DNA of 64,000 nt. Source: Candidatus Jettenia caeni (lineage in GTDB: Bacteria; Planctomycetota; Brocadiia; Brocadiales; Brocadiaceae). Of the stretch, positions 17,258 through 24,637 are shown one piece after another. A model generated the notes under the pieces. That model saw only the letters and a program-made list of their open reading frames with translations, did no database searches and had not been told where the DNA came from. A program made the position numbers and the translations under genes. Where the stretch lies: assembly GCA_000296795.1 (NCBI GenBank), contig BAFH01000003.1, positions 930,401-994,400 of the forward strand, written 5' to 3'. Within the stretch, counting starts at the first letter, position 1. Every line of letters starts with the position of its first letter.

Positions 17258-17649
17258 AAATTGTATTTGACTTAAATATCTTCATCTCTGCTTTTGTTAT
17301 CCATGGCAGTAAAGCAGAAAAGGCCATCTTGCGAGTAATTGAAGGCAATGATACGCTCTTAATTTCGAAGGAAATCATCAAGGAGATTTTAGAAGTACTT
17401 TCCACGAAATTTCAGCGTGACAGAGAAGCTATTAGCCATGTAGCAGTTTATCTATCTGATATTGCACAAGAGGTAAAACCATCGAAGAGAATTCGTGTTT
17501 TCAAAGATGATCCCGATAACAGAATCCTTGAGTGCGCTTTCTATGGAAAGGCCGATACCATAGTGACGGGTGATAAAGAAATGTTAGAATTAAAAGAATA
17601 CAAAGGGATAAAGGTTATAAGCTTAAAGGAATATTTGAGCTTAAAGTAA
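17254..17649 (+). CDS. PIN-domain toxin (COG1569-type, VapC-like)
   Basis: The 131-residue protein is a PIN ribonuclease. The first acidic residue is in FDLNIFISA (Asp6), the second acid is Glu41/44 (KEIIKEILEVL), and the third set is in DDPDNRILECA with VTGDKEM following. These line up with the four-acid Mg site of PIN domains. It belongs to the COG1569 branch of putative toxins with PIN domains rather than the shorter classical VapC. GTG start at 17254 overlaps the antitoxin stop. Confidence 0.8.
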   Translation: MKIVFDLNIFISAFVIHGSKAEKAILRVIEGNDTLLISKEIIKEILEVLSTKFQRDREAISHVAVYLSDIAQEVKPSKRIRVFKDDPDNRILECAFYGKADTIVTGDKEMLELKEYKGIKVISLKEYLSLK

Positions 17650-17803
17650 CCAATAATTCAGGGATGATCTCAGGGAACACCACACTATTAATTTTGGAAA
17701 TTCTTATTCTTCTTTTGAGCAATATATGCTGTAATGGAGAAAAGATGAACAGTGCAACGGCAAAACAATGACCTATGGTGTATCTATGTACGGAGGAACA
17801 TAA

Positions 17804-17938
17804 ATGAGTTCAACGGTGTTTCGCTACAATCGGTATAGATTTTTATTTCTCCCAAGAGAAGAGCGAAGGATGCATGTGCATGTATGGTCTTCTGATAGGG
17901 AGGCAAAAATATGGTTGGAGCCCAAGATCAAGTTATGA
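17804..17938 (+). pseudogene. DUF4160 gene, 5' half (broken)
   Basis: Translation of 44 codons gives an N-terminus with FLFLPREE then HVHVWSSDREAKIWLEPKIK, the core of the small DUF4160 family (which normally has a P-P-H-V-H-V segment). The stop TGA at 17936-17938 comes immediately before a 90-bp palindromic element, and the missing C-terminal helices of DUF4160 resume at about 18090. A good ribosome-binding site (CGGAGG) precedes ATG 17804. DUF4160 genes typically sit before DUF2442 genes, as here. Confidence 0.75.
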
Positions 17939-18028
17939 GTAGGGTGGATTAAGCGATAGCGAATCCACCTTTTCTGTAAATATTGTTGGTGGATTCGGCG
18001 TAAAAACCAACGCCTTAATCCACCCTAC
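17939..18028. repeat. 90-bp palindromic element (family C) inserted in the DUF4160 gene
   Basis: GTAGGGTGGATTAAGCG (17939-17955) is inverted at the other end as CGCCTTAATCCACCCTAC (18011-18028). An inner GAATCCACC/GGTGGATTC pair extends the fold into a cruciform. It has no ORF and no clear target duplication. It starts the base after the DUF4160 stop codon. Confidence 0.85.
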
Positions 18029-18089
18029 CGCGAACCCGCTTAAATAAAATGAAAATTCCTATATAATTAAATTATCAGTAAATAAAGGA

Positions 18090-18182
18090 TTGAAACAGAA
18101 CGAAATCAGTGAATTACTTAACATAACAAAGGAACGAATTCATGAAATCAAAGAAAGTTGGAGAAAGCACTTCTCACGTTGA
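18090..18182 (+). pseudogene. DUF4160 gene, 3' end fragment
   Basis: A 30-codon stretch encodes KQNEISELLNITKERIHEIK followed by ESWRKHF and a stop at 18180-18182. This is the helix-loop-helix ending typical of DUF4160, with a W-x3-F finish. It continues the gene interrupted at 17938. It overlaps the start of the downstream DUF2442 gene by 41 bp, as intact pairs often do. Confidence 0.65.
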
Positions 18183-18405
18183 AGTAACCAACATATCAAA
18201 TCATGGGATATGGTTGTATGTCAAAGGTACTGAGTATTTTTTACCATTCGAAGATTTTCCGTGGTTTAAGGAAGCAAAGATAGGTGAGATATTAGAAGTA
18301 GAGCTTTTCCATGATAACCACCTGAGATGGGAGAAACTCGATATAGACCTTGAAATAGAATCATTGGTAGACCCTGACAAATATCCTCTCGTATATCACA
18401 ACTAA
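18142..18405 (+). CDS. DUF2442 protein
   Basis: This 87-residue protein has the DUF2442 signature: an N-terminal strand, GIWLYVKGTEYFLPFEDFPWFKEA, and a terminal HLRWEKLDIDLEIESL. Residues F-x-x-F-P-W-F and W-x-x-L-D-x-D-L are the conserved positions. DUF2442 commonly pairs with DUF4160 and is suspected to be the second half of a toxin-antitoxin-like unit, but no activity is established. Its partner here is broken, so this copy is probably a survivor of a decayed pair. Confidence 0.75.
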   Translation: MKSKKVGESTSHVEVTNISNHGIWLYVKGTEYFLPFEDFPWFKEAKIGEILEVELFHDNHLRWEKLDIDLEIESLVDPDKYPLVYHN

Positions 18406-18545
18406 AGATTCAGAATATTTGCCACAAGATTCACTAACAAAAGTACCACATCACTGAACGTGGAATCAACTACTTGAGATGTTTGGCATAAGAAAAAATA
18501 GATTCGTGCTTATCCTGCTGCGCAAATCCGTGTCCGTATTCCTTT

Positions 18546-18938
18546 CTATTTGTCAGAATGATATCCTGTGTAGTTCCCCTTCTTGTCATAAAATCTGGTC
18601 TTCCCTGACTTATCGGTGGTTGAATATCCGGTATAAGAACTATTCCTGTCATAATATTTTGTGGTAGATCTGTTTGGGTCGGTGATGGAGTATCCTGTAT
18701 AATTTTCCTTACTATTGTAGTATTTCGTTTTACTATCCTCTGAGTGGGAGTGGCCCGTATAGTTGCTATTTCGGTCGTAATATTTTGTAGTTGAGTCGTC
18801 CGGTCTCTTTTTAGAATACCCAGTGTAGTTACTATCCCTGTCGAAGTGTCGTTTTATGGAGGAATCGCCAAAGACTACGCTTGAGAAAATACAACATATA
18901 CCGCAGGCGAGTATTAAATTCTTAAAGATAGTGTTCAT
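18546..18938 (-). CDS. Small secreted protein of five tandem tyrosine-rich repeats
   Basis: The 130-residue protein has a signal peptide (residues 1-24, ending VVFG), then five repeats of 20-24 residues. Each is built on a core like YYDRNSNYTGYS (variants HFDRDSNYTGYS, YYNSKENYTGYS, YYDRNSSYTGYS, FYDKKGNYTGYH), separated by linkers such as STTDKSGKTR. The aromatic-Asp-Lys/Arg-x-Asn-Tyr-Thr-Gly pattern resembles short RHS/YD-like or cell-wall-binding repeats, but I do not recognise a named family. It is probably a beta-rich periplasmic or surface protein. A ribosome-binding site (AAAAGGAGAAA) precedes ATG 18938. Confidence 0.7.
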   Translation of the reverse strand: MNTIFKNLILACGICCIFSSVVFGDSSIKRHFDRDSNYTGYSKKRPDDSTTKYYDRNSNYTGHSHSEDSKTKYYNSKENYTGYSITDPNRSTTKYYDRNSSYTGYSTTDKSGKTRFYDKKGNYTGYHSDK

Positions 18939-18971
18939 GGTTTTTCTCCTTTTATTTAATCATTTTTATGG

Positions 18972-19151
18972 TTAAGGAAGACAGGAATTCAGGCATTTTC
19001 CTGTCTTTCCTGCTCTCTTTAGATATAAGGAATTGCCGTATTTTACAGTCTTCAATTTTAAAAGATTTGCACCTTTTAATCCATTTGTATTCCTGGCAAG
19101 AGCCCACCTAATGTAGTAATCCAATTTCCCAATACCTTTTCCCTGAAGCAT
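18972..19151 (-). CDS. Small ORF (59 aa) directly after the nuclease-like gene, unknown
   Basis: ATG at 19151 opens 59 codons reading MLQGKGIGKLDYYIRWALAR and onward to LKLKTVKYGNSLYLKRAG. It begins 4 bp after the stop of the PD-(D/E)xK-like gene on the same strand, so translational coupling is likely. The sequence is basic with a compact hydrophobic pattern and no membrane segment. Its final codons overlap a hairpin (AGACAGGAA/TTTCCTGTCT). It may be the displaced C-terminus of a larger protein. No family recognised. Confidence 0.4.
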   Translation of the reverse strand: MLQGKGIGKLDYYIRWALARNTNGLKGANLLKLKTVKYGNSLYLKRAGKTGKCLNSCLP

Positions 19152-19155
19152 TTTA

Positions 19156-19545
19156 TCAAAGCAGCTTATCTAGCGGCACCCAACCAGTCGGATGGGGAAA
19201 TTGGCTTTTGTTGAAACCTTCTGCGGCAGGTGGATACCCTTTTCGTGCAATAAAGTCAGTTTGATAGACATTTAGTAAAAATAGAGCGTCCTTTGGAGAG
19301 AGTACCCAAACATTTTTCTCATCAACTATATAGATCACCATTATATCTACTACCTCGACTTGCCTTCTTTTCAGCCATATGCCATTCCTCGATGCCAGCC
19401 CCTTCACCTCTACTCGCACTTCCCGGCCGGACTTGTATGCCAGCAAATCGCCATATTTGTAGTTGCGGGGACGGCGTATCACTTTATAGCCACGTGCTTC
19501 GATTTGTTCCTCTACTCTGGAAAGGGCTACTTCCTCTGCACCCAT
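19156..19545 (-). CDS. Putative PD-(D/E)xK-fold nuclease-like protein
   Basis: The 129-residue protein begins with a helix containing VEEQIEARGYKV, then YGDLLAYKSGREVRVEVKG (Asp30 ... Glu-x-Lys 42-44), the active-site layout of restriction-endonuclease-like nucleases. This resembles DUF3883/NO VEIN C-terminal nuclease-like domains. The remaining half (VVDIMVIYIVDEKNVWVLSP) fits the following strands. It may act in defence or be the nuclease part of a decayed system. The start at 19545 has GGGAG 6 bp upstream. It sits in a run of minus-strand genes with no recognised partners. Confidence 0.55.
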   Translation of the reverse strand: MGAEEVALSRVEEQIEARGYKVIRRPRNYKYGDLLAYKSGREVRVEVKGLASRNGIWLKRRQVEVVDIMVIYIVDEKNVWVLSPKDALFLLNVYQTDFIARKGYPPAAEGFNKSQFPHPTGWVPLDKLL

Positions 19546-19607
19546 AAGGTACTCCCTTCTAAAATTCCAACTATCTACTTTTTTGATGTTTTATGTTCGC
19601 TACGGTT

Positions 19608-20135
19608 CTATAGATGGCCATACGCCCACAACACCTTATCAATTTTTCGTGGTGTCCAAAAAGATGTTCGAAACCATTCATTGTTCTCAGTAGACTTTCT
19701 TCTCATGATATTAATAAGCATAATGCCATTTGGGGGGCTAATACTAAAGGATTTACCATGAGGTTTCTTGCTTTCATTAATTCTTTTAGCTAATTCCTTT
19801 AATTGTGGCTGTTCAAATAATCCATTGACATTTGCTAATGCCAATATCAGAAATTCATCGACCGTGCCAAAATATTCTGGGTACATGAGTGTCAGAAGGC
19901 CAGAAGCGCCTGCAATACCAAGCCCTTTAATGGATTTTGCAAGCTTAAGCCCTTTTCTAACATCATTCTTATCAAAAGAAAGCAGGCGTTCCTTGATTTG
20001 ATATAAATCAGCTAAACTATTTTTCTCCAAACTATTCCGAGTCGTAGCAAGCCGATTCGGTACTGTATATTTCCATGGAAAGTATTTATCGTATAGGAAA
20101 GAGTACCATTCTTCCGGAATAAAATTGTGAATCAT
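19608..20135 (-). CDS. Uncharacterised protein with helix-hairpin-helix-like core, N-terminus probably truncated
   Basis: The 175-residue frame contains EEWYSFLYDKYFPWKYTVPN near the start and IKGLGIAGASGLLTLMYPE followed by YFGTVDEF (residues 69-95). The latter resembles the HhH-GPD pattern of DNA glycosylases (glycine-rich hairpin, then P...F...VD). The reading frame continues upstream to about 20198 (SSTVARLDPLDLT) without an ATG, so the gene has probably lost its beginning. The block SSTVARLD looks like coding sequence. Confidence in the fold is moderate; function unknown. A partner with a similar 'F-K-x8-P-x-x-F-x-x-x-D' motif follows at 20323-20835. Confidence 0.45.
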   Translation of the reverse strand: MIHNFIPEEWYSFLYDKYFPWKYTVPNRLATTRNSLEKNSLADLYQIKERLLSFDKNDVRKGLKLAKSIKGLGIAGASGLLTLMYPEYFGTVDEFLILALANVNGLFEQPQLKELAKRINESKKPHGKSFSISPPNGIMLINIMRRKSTENNEWFRTSFWTPRKIDKVLWAYGHL

Positions 20136-20322
20136 CGTGAGATCTAGTGGGTCGAGCCTGGCAACCGTACTGCTCTTGATGTATGATGCTTATCTAAAGC
20201 GCAACTCAACTTGATTCAGATTTACTATGCCACAAAGAGTTAATGTTACTTATTAGCTAATCTCCTTTAACCTTACCTAACTTTTAAATTGGACTTTCCA
20301 TTACATATTTATTTCAGATTAA

Positions 20323-20835
20323 TTACAAAGTTATATGTTTATAACCTATCATACACAATTCTAATATTTTTGTTTCAAAAGGGTAATCAGGATGCAAAGA
20401 TATCGCATTATATTTTTTAATCACATCAGTAAGGATTTTGATGGCATTCTCTTTCTCATTAAACTCTTGCCAAGCTAATTTTAACTTTCTCCATAGATCC
20501 TCATAATTGAATACATTTGTCGCCTCATTGTCTATTATTAAAAAGACACGTGGTAAGAGAAAATGCCCAAGTTTACTAGCAAATACAGGTGATTTAGTAT
20601 TCTTAATATCACGCATTAATCGAAATAATTCTTTAATATCTTCCCATGAAACGTCTCTAATAGTGGGTTCTCGATTATTGTTGATATGTATTTGCTTATA
20701 AATCTCATTAATTCTTAAAAGCCTCTCTGACCCTCTTTCAAAAATTTCTTTCTTGGTATTTGGTGGTCTTTGTGAACGTATTGCCTTCCATTCCCATAAT
20801 TTGTCAACCGTTTCCTTCCACCAAGATAAATTCAA
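20323..20835 (-). CDS. Uncharacterised 170-aa protein with motif related to the neighbouring HhH-like protein
   Basis: A TTG start at 20835 follows AAAGGAG 8-9 bp upstream. The centre reads SPVFASKLGHFLLPRVFLII followed by DNEAT, which matches in form the P-x-x-F-x-x-x-D segment of the gene at 19608-20135, suggesting shared ancestry or fold. The N-terminus is rich in Trp and basic residues. No catalytic motif was recognised. It is preceded, 15 bp upstream, by a 36-codon ORF with its own ribosome-binding site, so the two look co-transcribed. Confidence 0.45.
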   Translation of the reverse strand: MNLSWWKETVDKLWEWKAIRSQRPPNTKKEIFERGSERLLRINEIYKQIHINNNREPTIRDVSWEDIKELFRLMRDIKNTKSPVFASKLGHFLLPRVFLIIDNEATNVFNYEDLWRKLKLAWQEFNEKENAIKILTDVIKKYNAISLHPDYPFETKILELCMIGYKHITL

Positions 20836-20850
20836 TTCTTTAGGTCTCCT

Positions 20851-20961
20851 TTAATATAAACTGGAATAGAAAGAGTTAAGGAAGTCTTTATCCCAATTTG
20901 CGTTTTTTGAAAGCCACCAATTAATTCCTCTTTGAAGCAAATTTATATCCACTATTTGCAT
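20851..20961 (-). CDS. Small ORF (36 aa) preceding the 170-aa gene
   Basis: ATG at 20961 (AAGGAGAGAATAAA upstream) opens 36 codons: MQIVDINLLQRGINWWLSKN then a short aromatic tail SFYSSLY. Its TAA lies within the ribosome-binding region of the next gene. It could be a leader peptide coupling translation, or the remains of a longer gene. No family match recognised. Confidence 0.4.
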   Translation of the reverse strand: MQIVDINLLQRGINWWLSKNANWDKDFLNSFYSSLY

Positions 20962-21032
20962 TTTATTCTCTCCTTAAATTAAAATTATGCCTACAAAAAC
21001 TATAATTTGTTCCAATTTGAAATTTACTAAAT

Positions 21033-21902
21033 CTATGTCCATAATGCCTTTTTTGTTTCTGCTATTAAGTCTTTTAGTTTTCTTGAAGAATCTTCTAACG
21101 CTTTTTTAATCTCATATAACTCTGATATGTCTTCATTTAACCTCAATTTTATTGTATTAAAAAAATCATCATCAATATTTTTTGTGGTCCGCAATTTTTC
21201 TTTTATCTTTTCGAGTATTTTCAGCCTGTGCTCAGACGCAGGGACCCTTTCAAACTGACCATCAAGTATATTAATAGCAGTCTTAAAATCTTCTATAAGG
21301 CAATTCAAACCAGCCATAACACTGCTATCAAGAAAGCTTATATTGCCTTCGATTTCGTCGCAATAATCATCTATAATAGACGAGTTATCATCACTATCGT
21401 AAATTTCTTCACAATGGTGCATACTTCGTATAAAACTATGATCGCTTATTTTACCCAATGCTTGGGCAGTAGAAATTAGTACCAACAAAGATATAAAAGT
21501 TTCTCTACCAGCATTGAGCATAAATCTAACAAAATTTAGATGTCGCATGAAGTCAAGTGGATATAAAGAAACCGCTCCTTTCCCTTTAACCTTTTTGCGT
21601 TCTTTTGGCATGGGTAGTTGGTCTCTTTGAATGTATTGCTTGATAGTGGTTGGCTTTAACAGCCACCCCTTTTTATTTATTTCGTTTTGTATATCTTCAT
21701 TAAATAGCCCTCTCTGCCCTTTGTATTTCTCCTCAATTGCATTAAGTTCCTCTGTAGAAAAACCCAGTGCAGCATTTTTGCCTACTGCTAATTTATATAT
21801 ATCTAATTCTGTTAAACTATTAATTAACATTGCTCTATCACGTGAATCTACTTTTGGTATAACATCAAGTGTTAATTTTGTTGTTCTTTTTTGTTTTTCC
21901 AT
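21033..21902 (-). CDS. Predicted MerR-like DNA-binding protein with long helical C-terminus
   Basis: The 289-residue protein holds a winged-helix segment around residues 77-115 (KKGWLLKPTTIKQYIQRDQL then a basic wing and YPLDFMRHLNFVRFML), like the MerR/excisionase type. Residues 190-280 are heptad-patterned with many Glu/Lys and likely coiled coil. It has no signal peptide or membrane segment. A GAGG motif precedes ATG 21902. It is oriented with the surrounding uncharacterised genes and may be their regulator or a phage-derived protein. Function unknown. Confidence 0.5.
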   Translation of the reverse strand: MEKQKRTTKLTLDVIPKVDSRDRAMLINSLTELDIYKLAVGKNAALGFSTEELNAIEEKYKGQRGLFNEDIQNEINKKGWLLKPTTIKQYIQRDQLPMPKERKKVKGKGAVSLYPLDFMRHLNFVRFMLNAGRETFISLLVLISTAQALGKISDHSFIRSMHHCEEIYDSDDNSSIIDDYCDEIEGNISFLDSSVMAGLNCLIEDFKTAINILDGQFERVPASEHRLKILEKIKEKLRTTKNIDDDFFNTIKLRLNEDISELYEIKKALEDSSRKLKDLIAETKKALWT

Positions 21903-21991
21903 AAAAACCTCAATTTACAAATAAAATATTTATTCAAATTTTTTACCTTCTAAAAAACATTCATTTACCAATACAAAGAAGGCTATACTTC

Positions 21992-22324
21992 TTATAACAC
22001 ATCTGTGAAATACTCAGTAATCTGTCTGCTCTGAATTTTATCTGGAATTTCTTGTTTGCTTTCACAAGGTTCATTTAATTCTTTAAACATTAAATATGTT
22101 CCTAAACCAGAATTAAAACATATGTTAAGAATTTTAGGAATAATCTCATCCATACTTAAATTTTCCCAATCATTTCTTATTTTCGAACTTCCAACAACCT
22201 CTAAAAATAATTCTCCTATTTTAAGTAAACACTCCTGACAAATTCTTATTCCTCCTAATGGAACTGAAGTAATTGAAGATCTTTCTTTACACCTGTAGCA
22301 TTCACCATAATAAGTAAATTCCAT
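21992..22324 (-). CDS. Small zinc-ribbon protein
   Basis: The 110-residue protein starts MEFTYYGECYRCKERSS and continues with IRICQECLLKIGE. The two CxxC pairs (Cys9/12 and Cys32/35) make a zinc ribbon like that of ClpX or related adaptors. The C-terminal half is helical with no recognised domain. AAAGGAAAG precedes the ATG. It lies 43 bp downstream of a DUF4258-like gene on the same strand and 90 bp upstream of the MerR-like gene. Confidence 0.55.
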   Translation of the reverse strand: MEFTYYGECYRCKERSSITSVPLGGIRICQECLLKIGELFLEVVGSSKIRNDWENLSMDEIIPKILNICFNSGLGTYLMFKELNEPCESKQEIPDKIQSRQITEYFTDVL

Positions 22325-22367
22325 TAAATCTTTCCTTTCATGCTAAAATTTTAAAAAGCTTTCTACA

Positions 22368-22649
22368 TTAATGCTTGTAGTGTTTTTTTTTATCTCTTTT
22401 CAATCTATAAGCAGTAAGCAGCATAGAACCGCTTCCATCTAGTATTATCTTTGTACCTGTAAACTTTTCAATTTTATTGGCTATTTTTCTCAATATCTGA
22501 GTATATGCCTGAGTGGTTCTTCGGTCTAAAATGCCTTGTTGGCTTTTTTTTATGTATTTTATTGGGACTGTCTCTTCAATAATTTTGATCACTGTTGTGT
22601 CAAGGCCTCTTTGTTGAATCCGTTTGTAAGCATAATTCTTGATTTTCAT
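22368..22649 (-). CDS. DUF4258-like small protein, possible toxin
   Basis: The start at 22649 has AAAGGAG upstream, giving 93 residues: a helix ending RIQQRGLDTTVIKIIEETV and then a beta-rich half (GILDRRTT, KIILDGSGSMLLTAYRLKRD). The His/Arg-rich N-terminal helix plus strand order resembles DUF4258, a RelE-like fold seen in toxin-antitoxin loci, but the conserved His is not evident. The strongly basic C-terminus (KRDKKKHYKH) would suit RNA binding. No antitoxin is adjacent. Family assignment is tentative. Confidence 0.4.
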   Translation of the reverse strand: MKIKNYAYKRIQQRGLDTTVIKIIEETVPIKYIKKSQQGILDRRTTQAYTQILRKIANKIEKFTGTKIILDGSGSMLLTAYRLKRDKKKHYKH

Positions 22650-22664
22650 TGTGACTCCTTTCAA

Positions 22665-23039
22665 AAGCCTACAATAATATACATAGTATAATTTTTATTA
22701 TTCTAAGGATATTATATTATATTACGTTGTATATATAAATCAAGCAAAAATCCCAATTTTATTTTTAATTTTATTTAAATGCCAGTGCTAGAATATGTTA
22801 AAAATAAATTATTAAATTAATTTGTAAAAAGTGTATATTTCCAAAATTCCATATTTTTTATTTGAATCACAGATTGGACTAATCTACATAAGGCAGAAAG
22901 GCATTAACTGTTCATTTTGAATTTACTTTTAAATGATGTATTTCGAATTTTGGGTTTCTGGTTTGAAATGATAAAACGAGAAAGAAACTCTAAAATAGTG
23001 TCTTAGTTGCTCTGTATGAGGAAACAAAAAGACTTTTCT
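22665..23039. other. AT-rich stretch without recognisable genes
   Basis: Very AT-rich sequence with no convincing ORF. A degraded transposase tail begins at its right edge. Confidence 0.6.
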
Positions 23040-23040
23040 T

Positions 23041-23418
23041 TACGACTTATTCAGGTTAAGGAATATATGGATACATGTAAAGACGAAACTCCTTTCGCAA
23101 TACCGGAGAAACCCTTTCTTGCATTTCAAAACAAAAGGTATAGGGATAAAGGAATATAGAGAATTTGTGGAGGCAGGTATAAAGAAAGAAAATAACTCCT
23201 TTGAAGAAGTAGAATCTGGTATAATTCCTGGCAGTGAAAAATTTAAGACAACGACTAAGAAATCTAATGAGAAGAACATAGAAATTGAAAGATACTTTAA
23301 AATAAATGGGTCAACTGTAAGTAAGGCGTTAAAGAGGGTAGAGACTGAAATAAAAAGAGATGTAAATTTTCAAAAAGAGGTTGAATCATTAAAGGAAAAT
23401 TTGGTTATTAAATATTGA
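23041..23418 (+). pseudogene. Remnant of a Y1-type (IS200/REP-associated) transposase C-terminus
   Basis: An open frame from about 23041 to the stop at 23418 encodes YREFVEAGIKKENN, then GIIPGSEKF and a DnaA-like HTH tail (RYFKINGSTVSKALKRVETE). This order (Y-R-x-F-V, G-S-E-x-F, terminal HTH) is the C-terminal extension of many Y1 transposases. There is no HUH motif or catalytic tyrosine region left and no start codon context, so it is debris. Confidence 0.55.
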
Positions 23419-23446
23419 CCCATGGCTCTTGAAAGGAGATAAAATA

Positions 23447-23701
23447 ATGACAACTATAGATTGGAGAAAGTACATACATTCGAATCCAGAAGTTTTGCTG
23501 GGAAAGCCTGTTGTTAGAGGAACGCGACTGTCAGTGGAATTTATTTTGGGACTTTTTGCCGAGGGATGGACAGAACTACAGGTCATTGAAAACTATCCAA
23601 CGCTAACAAGAGAACATATACGTGCCGTTTTTGTTTTTGCGACCGAATGTATGCGTGAAGAATCTTTCTGTGCGATTCCTACAGAAATACGAATAACGTA
23701 A
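23447..23701 (+). CDS. DUF433 antitoxin-like protein without its partner
   Basis: This 84-residue protein begins MTTIDWRKYIHSNPEVLLGK and contains PVVRGTRLSVEFILGLFAEG and TLTREHIRAVF, the hallmark DUF433 winged-helix sequence. The start at 23447 follows AAAGGAG. DUF433 proteins are usually antitoxins translated just ahead of a DUF5615 PIN-like toxin; here the next plus-strand frame has no such gene, so it appears orphaned. The next VapBC pair lies on the opposite strand. Confidence 0.85.
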   Translation: MTTIDWRKYIHSNPEVLLGKPVVRGTRLSVEFILGLFAEGWTELQVIENYPTLTREHIRAVFVFATECMREESFCAIPTEIRIT

Positions 23702-23754
23702 ACGGGTCAGCATATGTTTATCGGGTTATTTACCCACACGAAAATTGAGTTGGC

Positions 23755-24162
23755 TTAAAGCAATAGTAGTGAACCTTTATCCTTTGCCGTATCATAATAG
23801 GTTTTGTCTGCAGTTACCATAGTTCCTTTATTCTTTATAGCTACAGCATGGTATATGGTATCGTAAAAGGTAACTCCTCTACATTCTCTCATCAATGAAA
23901 ATGCAATGTTGGCAACGTCTTTTGTAATTTTTACTTCCTTAAATTTATATTCAAGCAGAATTTCCAGTATCTTTTCAGCATCTTTTGGCCTTTTTATACC
24001 CAAAACGTTGCCAACCTCGTAAAGCCAAAGAGATGGAACGATAAACTCGTGCTCTTGTTCTACCCATCCCTTGAGAAGCATCGTTGCGGTATCGCGGTTG
24101 CTTTCTTTATCTTCCAGCACCCATTTTAGGATTACAGAGGCATCTGGCACAAGTATTTTCAC
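23755..24162 (-). CDS. vapC: VapC-type PIN ribonuclease toxin
   Basis: This 135-residue PIN domain has all four acidic positions: PDASVILKW (Asp7), WLYEVGNVL (Glu49), FYDTIYHAVA (Asp100) and TADKTYYDTA (Asp118). VapC toxins cleave tRNA or rRNA with Mg. It overlaps the antitoxin gene by 4 bp and reads with it. It ends 54 bp from the orphan DUF433 gene, tail to tail. Confidence 0.87.
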   Translation of the reverse strand: MKILVPDASVILKWVLEDKESNRDTATMLLKGWVEQEHEFIVPSLWLYEVGNVLGIKRPKDAEKILEILLEYKFKEVKITKDVANIAFSLMRECRGVTFYDTIYHAVAIKNKGTMVTADKTYYDTAKDKGSLLLL

Positions 24163-24398
24163 GTTTTACGATTCCTGTCCTGCTTCAAAAGCTTAACTAT
24201 TTCTTTTTGTGAAACCTTTGGACCTTTAGATTTTAATAATGCAAGCTTTTCTGTAACCGTTTTTCGCCTTATTCTGAGTAGTTCCTTCCGTAATGCCTCA
24301 TTAATTATCTTACTTTTCTGTCCCGCTGGCACTAATTCGTCGAGCTCTTTACGAATATCCTCTTCTACAAAAAAATTCAATTTTTTTAGTAAGCCCAT
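24159..24398 (-). CDS. vapB: VapB-type antitoxin
   Basis: The 79-residue partner of VapC begins MGLLKKLNFFVEEDIRKELD, an MNT-like ribbon followed by ELVPAGQKSKIINEALRKEL helices, which is a ribbon-helix-helix/AbrB-scale DNA-binding fold. The basic C-terminus (KQDRNRKT) would cover the toxin active site. It begins upstream and is coupled by a 4-bp overlap to vapC. An inverted promoter operator is expected upstream but not pinned here. Confidence 0.75.
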   Translation of the reverse strand: MGLLKKLNFFVEEDIRKELDELVPAGQKSKIINEALRKELLRIRRKTVTEKLALLKSKGPKVSQKEIVKLLKQDRNRKT

Positions 24399-24637
24399 CT
24401 ATTACCTCCACATAAGATGTATAATTTATACTTATATAGTATATGTACAAATTAGTAATGTCAAGGGGCAGTCTGGAGAAATACAACATAAATAAATCAA
24501 AAAGTATAGTCAAAAAAATATATTTTTTGAAAAGTTTTTGTAGAATCCCTTGATTTTAAGCCCGATTCTGACACTTAAATCTGACATTCAAGAGGTTTTC
24601 ACGGGTATTGAGAGATGTTGATTAATTTTTGAAATTG

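Noticed and set aside
18546-18938. Repetitive DNA considered as a CRISPR or tandem satellite
   Set aside because: The repetition is at protein level within one open frame with signal peptide; DNA units vary and have no unique spacers.
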